Below are positions 8,423-16,545 of a stretch of DNA of 64,000 bases, in pieces; position 1 is the stretch's first letter, and every line of letters starts with the position of its first letter. Position numbers and translations under genes: made by a program. This DNA comes from Streptomyces populi (GTDB lineage: Bacteria > Actinomycetota > Actinomycetes > Streptomycetales > Streptomycetaceae). The stretch spans positions 21,688 through 85,687 of the forward strand of contig NZ_KZ626873.1 in the NCBI RefSeq assembly GCF_002911015.1, written 5' to 3'. The notes below the pieces were generated by a model. The model made no database searches. It was not told the origin of the DNA and saw only the letters and a program-made list of their open reading frames with translations.

Positions 8423-8977
8423 CTACGCGGGAGCGCCCAGTTCCGCCCATACCGTCTTGCCCGTGACTCCGGGCGCCCGTACGACCCCCCAGTCCAGGCA
8501 GAGCCGCTGCACGATGAACATGCCGTGACCGCCGGGACGGCCCGCGCGGTGCGGGGTGCGCGGGGCGGGCTGGCCGGCCCCGCGGTCGGAGACCTCGATG
8601 CGCAGCACCTTGTTGTCGCAGGAGATCCGGAGTTCGTCCGGACCCTCGGCGTGCAGACAGGCGTTGGTGACCAGCTCGGAGACGACCAGCAGGACGTCCT
8701 CGGCGGCAGCGCGCCGGTCGGCGCTCGCCGCGGGCAGCCAGCCCCACGCGTACAGCGCCTGCCGGGCGAAGTCGCGGGCGAGCGGCACGACGCCGCTCTC
8801 GCCGGCGAGGCTCAGCGTGCGGGCCTGGCGGCCGACGGGCGCGGGAGCCGGGGAGGCGTCGTCGACGGGCGTCACGCCGTCCACGGGCGTCACGCTCCGC
8901 GCGGACACCGCGGAAGCGGCGCCGTCGCCCGCTTCCGGGCCGCGGTCGCCCGGCGAGCAAGGCCGGGTGGTGCTCAT
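8423..8977 (-). CDS. prsI: Anti-sigma factor kinase, PrsI-like (RsbW/SpoIIAB type)
   Basis: A 184-residue protein with a single GHKL-type ATPase domain, the class of serine-kinase anti-sigma factors. Residues about 50-180 carry the N-box region (VVSELVTNACLHA), the G1-like stretch (VSDRGAG) and a G2-like GGHGMFIVQRL. The first 45 residues are a disordered extension with repeated TPVD. Its neighbours are an anti-anti-sigma and a SigB-class sigma gene, the arrangement reported for PrsI-ArsI-SigI in S. coelicolor. By analogy it binds SigI and phosphorylates ArsI. The symbol follows that synteny. Confidence 0.85.
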   Translation of the reverse strand: MSTTRPCSPGDRGPEAGDGAASAVSARSVTPVDGVTPVDDASPAPAPVGRQARTLSLAGESGVVPLARDFARQALYAWGWLPAASADRRAAAEDVLLVVSELVTNACLHAEGPDELRISCDNKVLRIEVSDRGAGQPAPRTPHRAGRPGGHGMFIVQRLCLDWGVVRAPGVTGKTVWAELGAPA

Positions 8978-9049
8978 CAGCGCTTCACCTCACCGATTCA
9001 CCGGTTCACGATTCAAGACTCGGTACGCAGTACTCAGTACGGATGGATC

Positions 9050-9088
9050 AACGGCTTCCGCCGCTTGTGGACCAACGGCTTCCGCCGC
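9050..9088. repeat. 15-bp direct repeat upstream of prsI
   Basis: AACGGCTTCCGCCGC occurs at 9050-9064 and 9074-9088, a 24-bp period. It sits in the 275-bp gap between arsI and prsI, upstream of prsI on the minus strand. It could be a paired binding site or a simple duplication. Confidence 0.65.
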
Positions 9089-9252
9089 GCCGGCCGCCGG
9101 CCCGTGGACCACCGACGTGTCCAGGATGTCTCCTGCCCGACGGAACCGTCCGAACACCCACTCATTCGGCACGGAACCCGTGACACGAGTGACGCTCCGG
9201 TCACTCAGGGACATCAGGGGCGCGAGCGACGACATCACCGAAAGTCCGCGGC

Positions 9253-9621
9253 TCAGCCCGCCAGGGCCGCTTCGAGCGTGTCGTGGACGGCGAAAACGGC
9301 CTCCGCCCCGGTGATCTCGAAGACCCGGGCCACCACCGGCTGCATCGCGGCCAGATGCACCCCGCCGCCCGCGGCCTCGGCCTTCAGCCGGGCGCCGAGC
9401 AGCACATTGAGCCCGGTGGAGTCACAGAACTCCAGACGGGAACAGTCGATGACCAGTCGCGTGCACCCCTTCTCGAGGCATCCCTCGAGTGGCTCACGCA
9501 ACAGATCGGCCGTGTGGTGATCGAGCTCACCCGCGGGGGTCACGACAGCGCTCGTGCCCTCTTCCCGCACTTCGACAAGAAGCCGGCCAGACTGTGCGCT
9601 GCCGACCGTCCCGCGGTCCAT
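9253..9621 (-). CDS. arsI: Anti-anti-sigma factor (STAS domain), ArsI-like
   Basis: A 122-residue protein that is a single STAS domain of the SpoIIAA/RsbV type. The conserved phosphorylatable serine is S68 in EFCDSTGLNVLLG. In partner switching the unphosphorylated form captures the anti-sigma kinase and frees the sigma factor. The start at 9621 gives the normal family length. It is divergent from sigI across 249 bp and is followed by prsI on the same strand with a 275-bp gap. Confidence 0.88.
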   Translation of the reverse strand: MDRGTVGSAQSGRLLVEVREEGTSAVVTPAGELDHHTADLLREPLEGCLEKGCTRLVIDCSRLEFCDSTGLNVLLGARLKAEAAGGGVHLAAMQPVVARVFEITGAEAVFAVHDTLEAALAG

Positions 9622-9870
9622 GCCGTCTCTCTCCCGAGTGTCGCGACTACTGACGTACGCACTCGAACACTACGCCTTCTCCACGCCACCCGACACCCGA
9701 ACAACCCTACGGAAATGGACATTTCATACCAGATGACACTTGCGGCGAGTTCGGGAAACCGGGTAGGGCTAGAAGAGACAGCTATTCGACCCGGCCGGCT
9801 CTGGAGGCGCCGCACACCGCAGTGCACGTATGGGCATCGGCGGCCATATGCCGAGAACGATGGAGGGCAC

Positions 9871-10779
9871 ATGTCACCCCGGCTCGACGCATCGCAGACC
9901 CTGACGGCGACGTCGGCACCTTCTCCGGAAGCTCCGGAGCACGTCGACGGAACCGGAACCCACGGAGTCGACGGACTCTCCGGACTCCCGGAGATCCCCC
10001 CGTACGACGAAGTGGGGCCGGTGGACGCACGGGCTCTGTCCAAGACACTCTTCGCACGGCTTCAGTCCCTCGAAGAGGGCACGCACGACTACGCGTACGT
10101 CCGCAACACACTCGTCGAACTCAACCTCGCGCTGGTGAAGTTCGCCGCCTCCCGCTTCCGCTCCCGCAGCGAGCCGATGGAGGACATCATCCAGGTCGGC
10201 ACCATCGGCCTCATCAAGGCGATCGACCGGTTCGAGCTGAGCCGCGGGGTCGAGTTCCCCACCTTCGCCATGCCGACGATCATCGGCGAGATCAAGCGCT
10301 TCTTCCGCGACACCTCCTGGTCCGTGCGGGTACCGCGCAGGCTCCAGGAACTCCGCCTCGACCTGGCCAAGGCCGGCGACGAGCTGGCCCAGCGCCTCGA
10401 CCGCGCCCCGACCGTGGACGAACTCGCGGAGCGGCTCGGCATCAGCCGCGACGAGGTCGTCGAGGGCATGGCCGCGTCCAACGCCTACACGGCCAGCTCA
10501 CTGGACGCCCAGCCCGAGGAGGACGACTCCGAGGGCGCGCTCGCGGACCGCATCGGCTACGAGGACCACGGACTCGAGGGCATCGAGTACGTGGAGTCCC
10601 TCAAGCCGCTGATCGCCGAACTCCCGCAGCGCGACCGGCAGATCCTCTCGCTGCGGTTCGTGGCGAACATGACCCAGTCCGAGATCGGCGACGAACTCGG
10701 CATCTCCCAGATGCACGTCTCCCGGTTGCTGTCGCGCACCCTCGTGCGACTCCGGAAGGGCCTGACCGTCGAGGAGTGA
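9871..10779 (+). CDS. sigI: Alternative sigma factor of the SigB/SigF class, SigI-like
   Basis: A 302-residue group 3 sigma factor. The first 45 residues are a variable extension. Region 2 includes PMEDIIQVGTIGLIKAIDRFE and FPTFAMPTIIGEIKRFFRD, region 3 covers about residues 150-200, and region 4 contains LPQRDRQILSLRF and SQSEIG-like helix-turn-helix sequence (MTQSEIGDELGISQMHVSRLL). The ATG at 9871 has GGAGG upstream. The divergent arsI and prsI genes are its predicted regulators. In S. coelicolor the SigI module is linked to osmotic stress. I could not find a clear SigB-type promoter before it. Confidence 0.9.
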   Translation: MSPRLDASQTLTATSAPSPEAPEHVDGTGTHGVDGLSGLPEIPPYDEVGPVDARALSKTLFARLQSLEEGTHDYAYVRNTLVELNLALVKFAASRFRSRSEPMEDIIQVGTIGLIKAIDRFELSRGVEFPTFAMPTIIGEIKRFFRDTSWSVRVPRRLQELRLDLAKAGDELAQRLDRAPTVDELAERLGISRDEVVEGMAASNAYTASSLDAQPEEDDSEGALADRIGYEDHGLEGIEYVESLKPLIAELPQRDRQILSLRFVANMTQSEIGDELGISQMHVSRLLSRTLVRLRKGLTVEE

Positions 10780-10813
10780 CAGGACTTCGCGGCCCGCGGG
10801 GCCGCGCATCCGG

Positions 10814-10842
10814 GCGGTCCGGCGCGAAGAGCGCCGGGCCGC
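10814..10842 (+). terminator. Hairpin after sigI
   Basis: GCGGTCCGGCGC (10814-10825) pairs with GCGCCGGGCCGC (10831-10842) around GAAGA, with one G-U pair. It is 35 bp after the sigI stop and is followed by TCTTTCC. Confidence 0.65.
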
Positions 10843-10989
10843 TCCGTCTTTCCGGGCGCCCGTCCGGCCGCCCGGCGGCGCCCCGGTCCGCCCGCCGTCG
10901 AGGCCGCTCGCCCCGACCGGGGAGAACGTCTGCACGACACAGACAACTCTCTTGCCGCGCAGGGATGTTGAGAGCGCTCCCATGGAATC

Positions 10990-11002
10990 GTTGTTCAACA
11001 AC
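10990..11002. promoter_or_regulatory. Small perfect palindrome before the ricin-fusion gene
   Basis: GTTGTTCAACAAC is a perfect 6+1+6 palindrome about 100 bp before the ATG at 11103, in an AT-rich patch within very GC-rich DNA. It is a candidate operator. No -35/-10 pair could be set with confidence. Confidence 0.4.
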
Positions 11003-11102
11003 TCTTTTCCCGGCAGGCCGATCCCGCCACTATGGGCATCCCAAACTGGCCGGTACGTCAGTTCGGGACGAACACGCACCAGGCACGGGAAGGCGGAGGA
11101 AC

Positions 11103-12680
11103 ATGGCGCAGGGGGACCCGGCCGACGAGAACGACGCGGCCGAGGGCGGCGGACCGGTCGCGGGGGCGTCCGACGCGCGGCTGACCGAGCTGCTGCGCGG
11201 CGGCACCTCGACGGCGTACACGGCCCTCCAGGAACTCCGCGCACGCCACCGCGCCTCCGTGCTCGCCTACGCCCGGCTGTGCACCACCGGCGAGTCCGGG
11301 GCCGGACAGCTCGCGGCGCACACCTTCACCCTCGCGGCCCGCGAGACGGCGCGCGGCATCGACCCGAACGTCCCCTGGCGGCACCAGCTCCTGCTGCTGA
11401 CCGGGCGGGTGGCCGCCTCGTGGGCCCGGGACCAGCGGGCCGCGGGCCTCGACCCCGGTCTGCTCCTCGTCCTCAGCACGGCGGGCCCCGACGGCCCCGT
11501 CCCGTCCCTGCTCCCCGCCTTCCAGTCCCTCCCCTCCCGCGCCCAGGGCCTCATCTGGTACGCGGTCGTGGAACGCGAACCCGCGCGGCGGACGGCGGTC
11601 ATGCTCGGCCTCACCTCCGAGGACGTCGCGTACGGCACCGCCCAGGCGCTCCAGTCGCTGGCCCAGGCCTGTCTGAGGTACCGGCTGGCCGCCTCGGACG
11701 ATCCGCGCTGCGGGGACTTCCGCCGACTGATCGAGGAGTCGGTGCGGCCCGACAACCCCCGCTCCAGCACCGACCTCAACACCCACATGGCGCACTGCGC
11801 GCACTGCTCGGCCGCGTACGAGGAACTGACCGCCCTGCGCGACCATCCGCGCTCCGCCCTGGCCGAGGGCCTGCTGCCGTGGGCGGGCACGGCGTACGTC
11901 ACGGACGACGTGCCGCAGCCGGGGCCCCTGCCTCCCGTACCGCCCGTCGGCCCGCGGGGACCGGCGCTGCTGTGGCCGCCCTCCCGCCGGGTCGTCCTGA
12001 CCTCGGCGGCGGCGCTCGGCGTGGCCCTGGCGCCGGTCCTCTACCTGCTGCTGTCCCCGGACGCCACGCCGTCCACGGGCGCGGCGGGCTCGGTCGCCGC
12101 GCCGTCCGGGCCGCCCGCGGTGACCGTCACCGCCACGGTCCCGGTCACCCCGTCGGCCTCCCCCTCGCCCTCGGCCTCCCCCTCGCCGTCGGCGACCTCC
12201 GCGTCGCCTTCTCCGTCCCACAGCCCGGCACCGCCGAGGTCACCGAGCCCGAAGCCCACCCCGACCGTCGTCCTCCGCCCGCCGGGCAGCTCCTCCGCGC
12301 AGGTGGTGAACGTCGCCTCGGGGCTGTGCCTGGACGTCCGCGACGGCGACCTCGAGAAGGGCACCGACGTCGTCACGGCGCCCTGCAACTCCTCCCGCAC
12401 CCAGCGCTGGCGCGTCGCCGACGGTTCCCTCCGGTCGGCCGCCGACGACGACTTCTGCCTGGACAGCCGCGGCTCCGTCGACCGCGGCGTGGGCATCTGG
12501 GCGTGCTCCTCGCTCGACGGCGACCACGGCGACAACCTCCGCTTCACCGTCGACGACGACGGGGTGATCCGCCCGGCCGTCGCCATCGAGACGGCGGTGA
12601 CGCCGGACGGGGACGGTGGGCTGTCCCTGGTGCCGCTGACCGGGGGCACGGGCCAGCGCTGGCGCGCGGGCAGCGCCTGA
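11103..12680 (+). CDS. Sigma-like / zinc-finger anti-sigma / transmembrane / ricin-lectin fusion protein
   Basis: A 525-residue protein with several parts in order. Residues about 25-110 resemble ECF sigma region 2, and about 143-195 resemble region 4 (LPSRAQGLIWYAVVE, then LGLTSEDVAYGTAQALQSL). Residues 228-235 are H-x3-C-x2-C, the zinc anti-sigma motif (HMAHCAHC). One membrane helix follows (about 297-317), then a Ser/Pro-rich extracellular linker and a ricin B-like lectin domain (about 395-525) with paired cysteines and QRW motifs. The topology would place the sigma-like and zinc parts inside the cell and the lectin outside. GGAGG precedes the ATG. The ability to bind core RNA polymerase is not established; the sigma parts look degenerate. 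Confidence 0.8.
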   Translation: MAQGDPADENDAAEGGGPVAGASDARLTELLRGGTSTAYTALQELRARHRASVLAYARLCTTGESGAGQLAAHTFTLAARETARGIDPNVPWRHQLLLLTGRVAASWARDQRAAGLDPGLLLVLSTAGPDGPVPSLLPAFQSLPSRAQGLIWYAVVEREPARRTAVMLGLTSEDVAYGTAQALQSLAQACLRYRLAASDDPRCGDFRRLIEESVRPDNPRSSTDLNTHMAHCAHCSAAYEELTALRDHPRSALAEGLLPWAGTAYVTDDVPQPGPLPPVPPVGPRGPALLWPPSRRVVLTSAAALGVALAPVLYLLLSPDATPSTGAAGSVAAPSGPPAVTVTATVPVTPSASPSPSASPSPSATSASPSPSHSPAPPRSPSPKPTPTVVLRPPGSSSAQVVNVASGLCLDVRDGDLEKGTDVVTAPCNSSRTQRWRVADGSLRSAADDDFCLDSRGSVDRGVGIWACSSLDGDHGDNLRFTVDDDGVIRPAVAIETAVTPDGDGGLSLVPLTGGTGQRWRAGSA

Positions 12681-12715
12681 GGGTCCGCGCGCCGGCGCCC
12701 GGCCCGTCCGCGGGC

Positions 12716-13891
12716 TCAGATCTCGCGGACTCCGCGGCGCCAGACGCCGGTGACCAGCGGGACACCGGGGCGGTAGGCGAGGTGGACGTGGCTGGGGGCG
12801 TCCAGCAGGGCGAGATCCGCGTAGGCGCCCGGCGCGATGCGGCCGACGTCGTCCCGGCGCAGGGCCCGCGCGCCGCCCGCGGTCGCCGACCACACCGCCT
12901 CGTCCGGGGTCATCCGCATGTCCCGTACCGCGAGCGCGATGCAGAAGGGCACGGACGAGGTGAAGGACGAGCCGGGGTTGCAGTCGGTGGACAGCGCCAC
13001 CGTGACACCGGCGTCGATCAGCCTGCGGGCGTCCGGCCACTCGGCGCGGGTGGAGAACTCGGCGCCGGGCAGCAGGGTCGCCACGGTGTCGCCGCTCGCG
13101 AGGGCGTCGATGTCGGCGTCCGTCAGGTGGGTGCAGTGGTCGGCGCTCGCCGCGTCCAGCTCGACGGCGAGCTGGACGCCGGGGCCGTACGAGAGCTGGT
13201 TGGCGTGCACGCGCGGGTGCAGCCCCTTGGCCTTGCCGGCCGTGAGGATCGCGCGGGCCTGGTCGCCGTCGAAGGCGCCCTTCTCGCAGAAGACGTCCAC
13301 CCAACGGGCGTACGGGGCGCAGGCGTCGAGCATCTCGCCGGTGACCAGGGCGACGTAGCCGGCCGGGTCGTCGGCGTAGTCCGGCGAGACGATGTGCGCG
13401 CCGAGGTAGGTGACCTCGTCGGTGTGTGAGGCGGCGATGCGCAGCGCGCGGGCCTCGTCCTCGACGGTCAGGCCGTAGCCCGACTTGGTCTCGAAGGTCG
13501 TGGTGCCCTGGCGGAGGGCCTCGCGCAGGTAGCGGGTGAGGTTGCGCTCCAGTTCCTCGTCGGAGGCGGCGCGGGTGGCGGCGACGGTGGTGCGGATGCC
13601 GCCCGCGCTGTACGCGCGGCCGGACATGCGGGCGTTGAACTCCTGGGTGCGGTCGCCCGCGAAGACCAGGTGCGAGTGGGAGTCGACGAAGCCGGGGATC
13701 ACCGCGCGTCCACCGGCGTCGACCCGGTTGTCGGTGGCGGGTGCTTTGCTGGATTCACCGGTCCACGCGACCCGGTCGCCCTCGATGACGACGGCCGCGT
13801 CCTGGATCAGACCGAGCGGGGACCCGTCGCCCAGGGAGGGATCGTTGGTGACCAGACTGGCGATGTTGGTGATGACGGTCGTGCTGCTCAT
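12716..13891 (-). CDS. hutI: Imidazolonepropionase
   Basis: A 391-residue amidohydrolase-superfamily enzyme that opens the ring of imidazolone-5-propionate to give N-formimino-L-glutamate, the third step of histidine breakdown. The metal-binding start of the barrel is seen in GFVDSHSHLVFAGDR near residue 68. ETKSGYG, HANQL and STDCNPGSS are typical of HutI. GAGGAC lies 5 bases before the ATG at 13891. It is the last gene of the hut operon and is convergent with the ricin-fusion gene, with only 35 bp between the stops. Confidence 0.95.
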   Translation of the reverse strand: MSSTTVITNIASLVTNDPSLGDGSPLGLIQDAAVVIEGDRVAWTGESSKAPATDNRVDAGGRAVIPGFVDSHSHLVFAGDRTQEFNARMSGRAYSAGGIRTTVAATRAASDEELERNLTRYLREALRQGTTTFETKSGYGLTVEDEARALRIAASHTDEVTYLGAHIVSPDYADDPAGYVALVTGEMLDACAPYARWVDVFCEKGAFDGDQARAILTAGKAKGLHPRVHANQLSYGPGVQLAVELDAASADHCTHLTDADIDALASGDTVATLLPGAEFSTRAEWPDARRLIDAGVTVALSTDCNPGSSFTSSVPFCIALAVRDMRMTPDEAVWSATAGGARALRRDDVGRIAPGAYADLALLDAPSHVHLAYRPGVPLVTGVWRRGVREI

Positions 13892-13931
13892 GGCGTCCTC
13901 AGGGGTGGCGGGACTGCTGGTGGGGGGCGTC

Positions 13932-13946
13932 GGGGGGGGGGGGGGG
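13932..13946. repeat. Homopolymer of 15 G in the hutF-hutI gap
   Basis: An uninterrupted run of 15 G (C on the coding strand) lies in the 75-bp gap between the hutF stop and the hutI start. Such tracts slip readily and can also be assembly errors. It is outside both coding regions, so it would affect spacing or mRNA structure and not reading frame. Confidence 0.9.
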
Positions 13947-13966
13947 TGCTCCCGCCCGCCCGGGAG

Positions 13967-15325
13967 TCAGGAGCGCAGCGCCTGGACGGCGTCCGCGAGC
14001 GCTGTCGGCACGTCCGGTACGAGCGTGTGCGCGCCGTCGCGCACGATGTGCCGGCCCGCCACGACCGTGTGCCGGACGTCGGCGGCCGTGGCCGCGAATA
14101 CGGCTGTCTCCGCGCCGAGGCGCGGCACCGGTCCCGCTGTCCTGACCGAGTCGAGGGCGATCGTCGTGAAGTCGGCGAGCGCGCCCGTCTCGATGCTGCC
14201 CGCGTCGTCCCAGCCGAGGGCCGCGTGGCCGTCGGCGGAGGCGGCGCGCAGCAGGGCGGCGGCCGTCCAGTGACCGCGGGTGCGGGTGCGCAGCCGTTCG
14301 TTCAGCTCCATCGCGCGGGCCTCTTCGAGGAGGTCGATGACGGCGTGGCTGTCGGAGCCGAGCGAGAGGGGTGAGCCCGCGGCCTGGAGGGCGACGGCGG
14401 GGCCGATGCCGTCGGCGAGGTCGCGTTCGGTGGTGGGGCACATGCAGGTGCCGGTGCCGGAGCCGCCGAGCAGGGCGATGTCCTCGTCGGTGAGGTGCGT
14501 GTTGTGGACGCCGGTGGTGCGCGGTCCGAGGACGCCGTGGTCGGCGAGCAGGCGGGTGGGCGTGCGGCCGTGTGCGGCCAGGCACGCCTCGTTCTCCGCC
14601 GTCTGCTCGGACAGGTGCACGTGGAGCGGGGCGCGCCGCTCCTCGGCCCAGCGCGCCACGGTGGCGAGCTGCCCGGCGGGCACGGCCCGTACGGAGTGGA
14701 TCGCCGCGCCGATCCGTGCGTGGTCCCGGTCCTTGAGAAGGGAACAGCGTTCCGCCCAGGCCTCGGCGGTGCCGTCGGAGAAGCGCCGCTGGTGCCGGTT
14801 GGGCGGCTGTCCGAAGCCGGAGGAGAGGTAGGCCGTGTCCAGCAGGGTGATGCGGATGCCCGCGTCGGCCGCGGCGGCGACGAGCGCCTCGCCCATGGCG
14901 TTGGGGTCGGCGTAGGGGGTGCCGTCGTGGGCGTGGTGGACGTAGTGGAACTCGCCGACGGCGGTGACTCCGGCGAGGGCCATCTCCGCGTACACCGCGC
15001 GGGCCAGCGCGTGGTAGGTCTCCGGGGTCAGCCGGTCCGCGAAGGAGTACATGATCTCGCGCCAGGTCCAGAAGGTGCCGGAGCCGACCTGGACGGTGCC
15101 GCGCAGGGCGCGGTGGAAGGCGTGGGAGTGGGCGTTGGCGAGGCCCGGGAGGGTGAGTCCGCGCAGGATCTCGGCGCCCGGCGGCGGGGCGTCGACCCCG
15201 GTGCGGACGTCGGTGAAACGGCCGTCCGCACCGGCCCCGGAGCCGTCGGCCGACACGGTCACGGCGACGCCCGGCTCGACGTGGGTGCCGAGCCAGGCGT
15301 GTTCCAGCCAGTACGTCTGTGTCAC
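13967..15325 (-). CDS. hutF: Formimidoylglutamate deiminase
   Basis: A 452-residue amidohydrolase that releases ammonia from N-formimino-L-glutamate to give N-formyl-L-glutamate. The metal-binding motif is LANAHSHAFHRAL near residue 73, and HVHLSEQTAE and GSDSHAVIDLLEE match the HutF type. I chose GTG 15325 because it overlaps the stop of the preceding gene as GTGA, the coupling used elsewhere in this operon; a TTG at 15331 would add two residues. HutF commits the pathway to the formylglutamate route and not to direct formamide release by HutG of the arginase fold. Confidence 0.93.
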   Translation of the reverse strand: MTQTYWLEHAWLGTHVEPGVAVTVSADGSGAGADGRFTDVRTGVDAPPPGAEILRGLTLPGLANAHSHAFHRALRGTVQVGSGTFWTWREIMYSFADRLTPETYHALARAVYAEMALAGVTAVGEFHYVHHAHDGTPYADPNAMGEALVAAAADAGIRITLLDTAYLSSGFGQPPNRHQRRFSDGTAEAWAERCSLLKDRDHARIGAAIHSVRAVPAGQLATVARWAEERRAPLHVHLSEQTAENEACLAAHGRTPTRLLADHGVLGPRTTGVHNTHLTDEDIALLGGSGTGTCMCPTTERDLADGIGPAVALQAAGSPLSLGSDSHAVIDLLEEARAMELNERLRTRTRGHWTAAALLRAASADGHAALGWDDAGSIETGALADFTTIALDSVRTAGPVPRLGAETAVFAATAADVRHTVVAGRHIVRDGAHTLVPDVPTALADAVQALRS

Positions 15326-16545
15326 CTGCAAGCCAGCCCTTCGAGTACGTCGGCGAGTGCGGTCACCCCGGCCACGCAGTCGTCCTCGGTGGCGTGCTCG
15401 GCCGGGGAGTGCGAGACACCCGTGGGGTTGCGTACGAACAGCATGGCGGTCGGGACGGTGCCGGAGAGGATTCCGGCGTCGTGTCCGGCCCCGGTCCCGA
15501 GGACGGGCACGTTCAGGGCGGCGTCGCGGTCCTTGCCCAGGATGCGGGCGAGTTCGTCGCGCAGGGCGTGCTCGAACTCGACGACGGGGGTGAACGACTC
15601 GCGGACGACGTCGAGTTCGACGCCCTGGGCCTCGGCGTACTCGCGGGCCGCCCTCTCGACGCCGTCGACGACCGTGTCGAGGGTCGCCTGGTCGGCGGCG
15701 CGGGAATCGAGCCAGCCGCGCACCAGGGAGGGGATGGCGTTCACGCCGTTCGGCTCGACGGCGATCTTGCCGAAGGTGGCGACGGCGCCCGCGAGCCGGG
15801 CCTCGCGGCGGGCGGCGAGGACGGTCTCGGCGTACGGCAGCATCGGGTCGTGGCGGTCCACGAGCCGGGTGGTGCCGGCGTGGTTGGCCTCGCCGCGGAA
15901 GTCGAAGCGCCAGCGGCCGTGCGGCCAGATGGCGCTGGCGATGCCGACCTGGTCGCCGCTCAGGTCGAGGGCGCGGCCCTGCTCGACGTGGAGTTCGACG
16001 AACGCGCCGATCCGGCCGAGGCGTTCGGGGTCGGGCCCGATGGCGGCGGGGTCGTACCCGGCGCGCTCCATGGCCTGCGGCAGGGTAATGCCGTCGGCGT
16101 CGGTGAGCCGGTGGGCCTGCTCGACGGTGAGCTGTCCGGCGGCCAGCCGGGAGCCGACGCAGGCGAGGCCGAAGCGGGCGCCCTCCTCGTCACCGAAGTT
16201 GACGATGGCGAGGGGTTTGGTGAAGCGGACACCGCGGGCGCGGAGTTCGTCGAGGGCGGCGAAGGAGGAGACGACCCCGAGGGGGCCGTCGAAGGCGCCG
16301 CCGTCGGGCACGGAGTCCAGGTGGGAGCCGGTGACGACGGCGTCCCCCTCGGCGGGGTCGCCGAGCCAGGCCCATTGGTTGCCGTTGCGGTCGAGTTCGT
16401 AGGTGAGCCCGCGGGACTCGGCCTGCTGCCGGAACCAGTCGCGGCAGTCGGTGTCGGCCCCGGTCCAGGCGAACCGGCGGTAGCCGCCGGAGGCGGAGCT
16501 GCGGCCGATCGGCCGCAGCTCCGCCCACATGCTGTGGAACGTCAC
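15322..16545 (-). CDS. M20-family amidohydrolase (allantoate amidohydrolase-like), probable formylglutamate step
   Basis: A 407-residue zinc-dependent amidohydrolase of the allantoate/N-carbamoyl-amino-acid hydrolase family. Metal and catalytic motifs are present: GSHLDSVPDGGAFDG, GDEEGARFG, FVELHVEQG and GTGAGHDAG. The GTG start at 16545 overlaps the hutU stop (GTGA). By sequence alone it could act on allantoate. Its place inside the hut operon, directly before hutF, argues that it cleaves N-formyl-L-glutamate to glutamate and formate, the role of an N-formylglutamate amidohydrolase. No purine-degradation gene is nearby. The substrate is inferred. Confidence 0.85.
   Translation of the reverse strand: MTFHSMWAELRPIGRSSASGGYRRFAWTGADTDCRDWFRQQAESRGLTYELDRNGNQWAWLGDPAEGDAVVTGSHLDSVPDGGAFDGPLGVVSSFAALDELRARGVRFTKPLAIVNFGDEEGARFGLACVGSRLAAGQLTVEQAHRLTDADGITLPQAMERAGYDPAAIGPDPERLGRIGAFVELHVEQGRALDLSGDQVGIASAIWPHGRWRFDFRGEANHAGTTRLVDRHDPMLPYAETVLAARREARLAGAVATFGKIAVEPNGVNAIPSLVRGWLDSRAADQATLDTVVDGVERAAREYAEAQGVELDVVRESFTPVVEFEHALRDELARILGKDRDAALNVPVLGTGAGHDAGILSGTVPTAMLFVRNPTGVSHSPAEHATEDDCVAGVTALADVLEGLACR

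Noticed and set aside
7452..8528. Long frames on both strands in the repeat tract
   Set aside because: The composition is almost only Arg, Pro, Gly, Ala and Thr, with no good start site and no domain. I left the tract as non-coding.
9740..9775. Possible SigB-type promoter (GGGTAG) before sigI
   Set aside because: No GTTT-like -35 box occurs at the needed 14-16 bp spacing.
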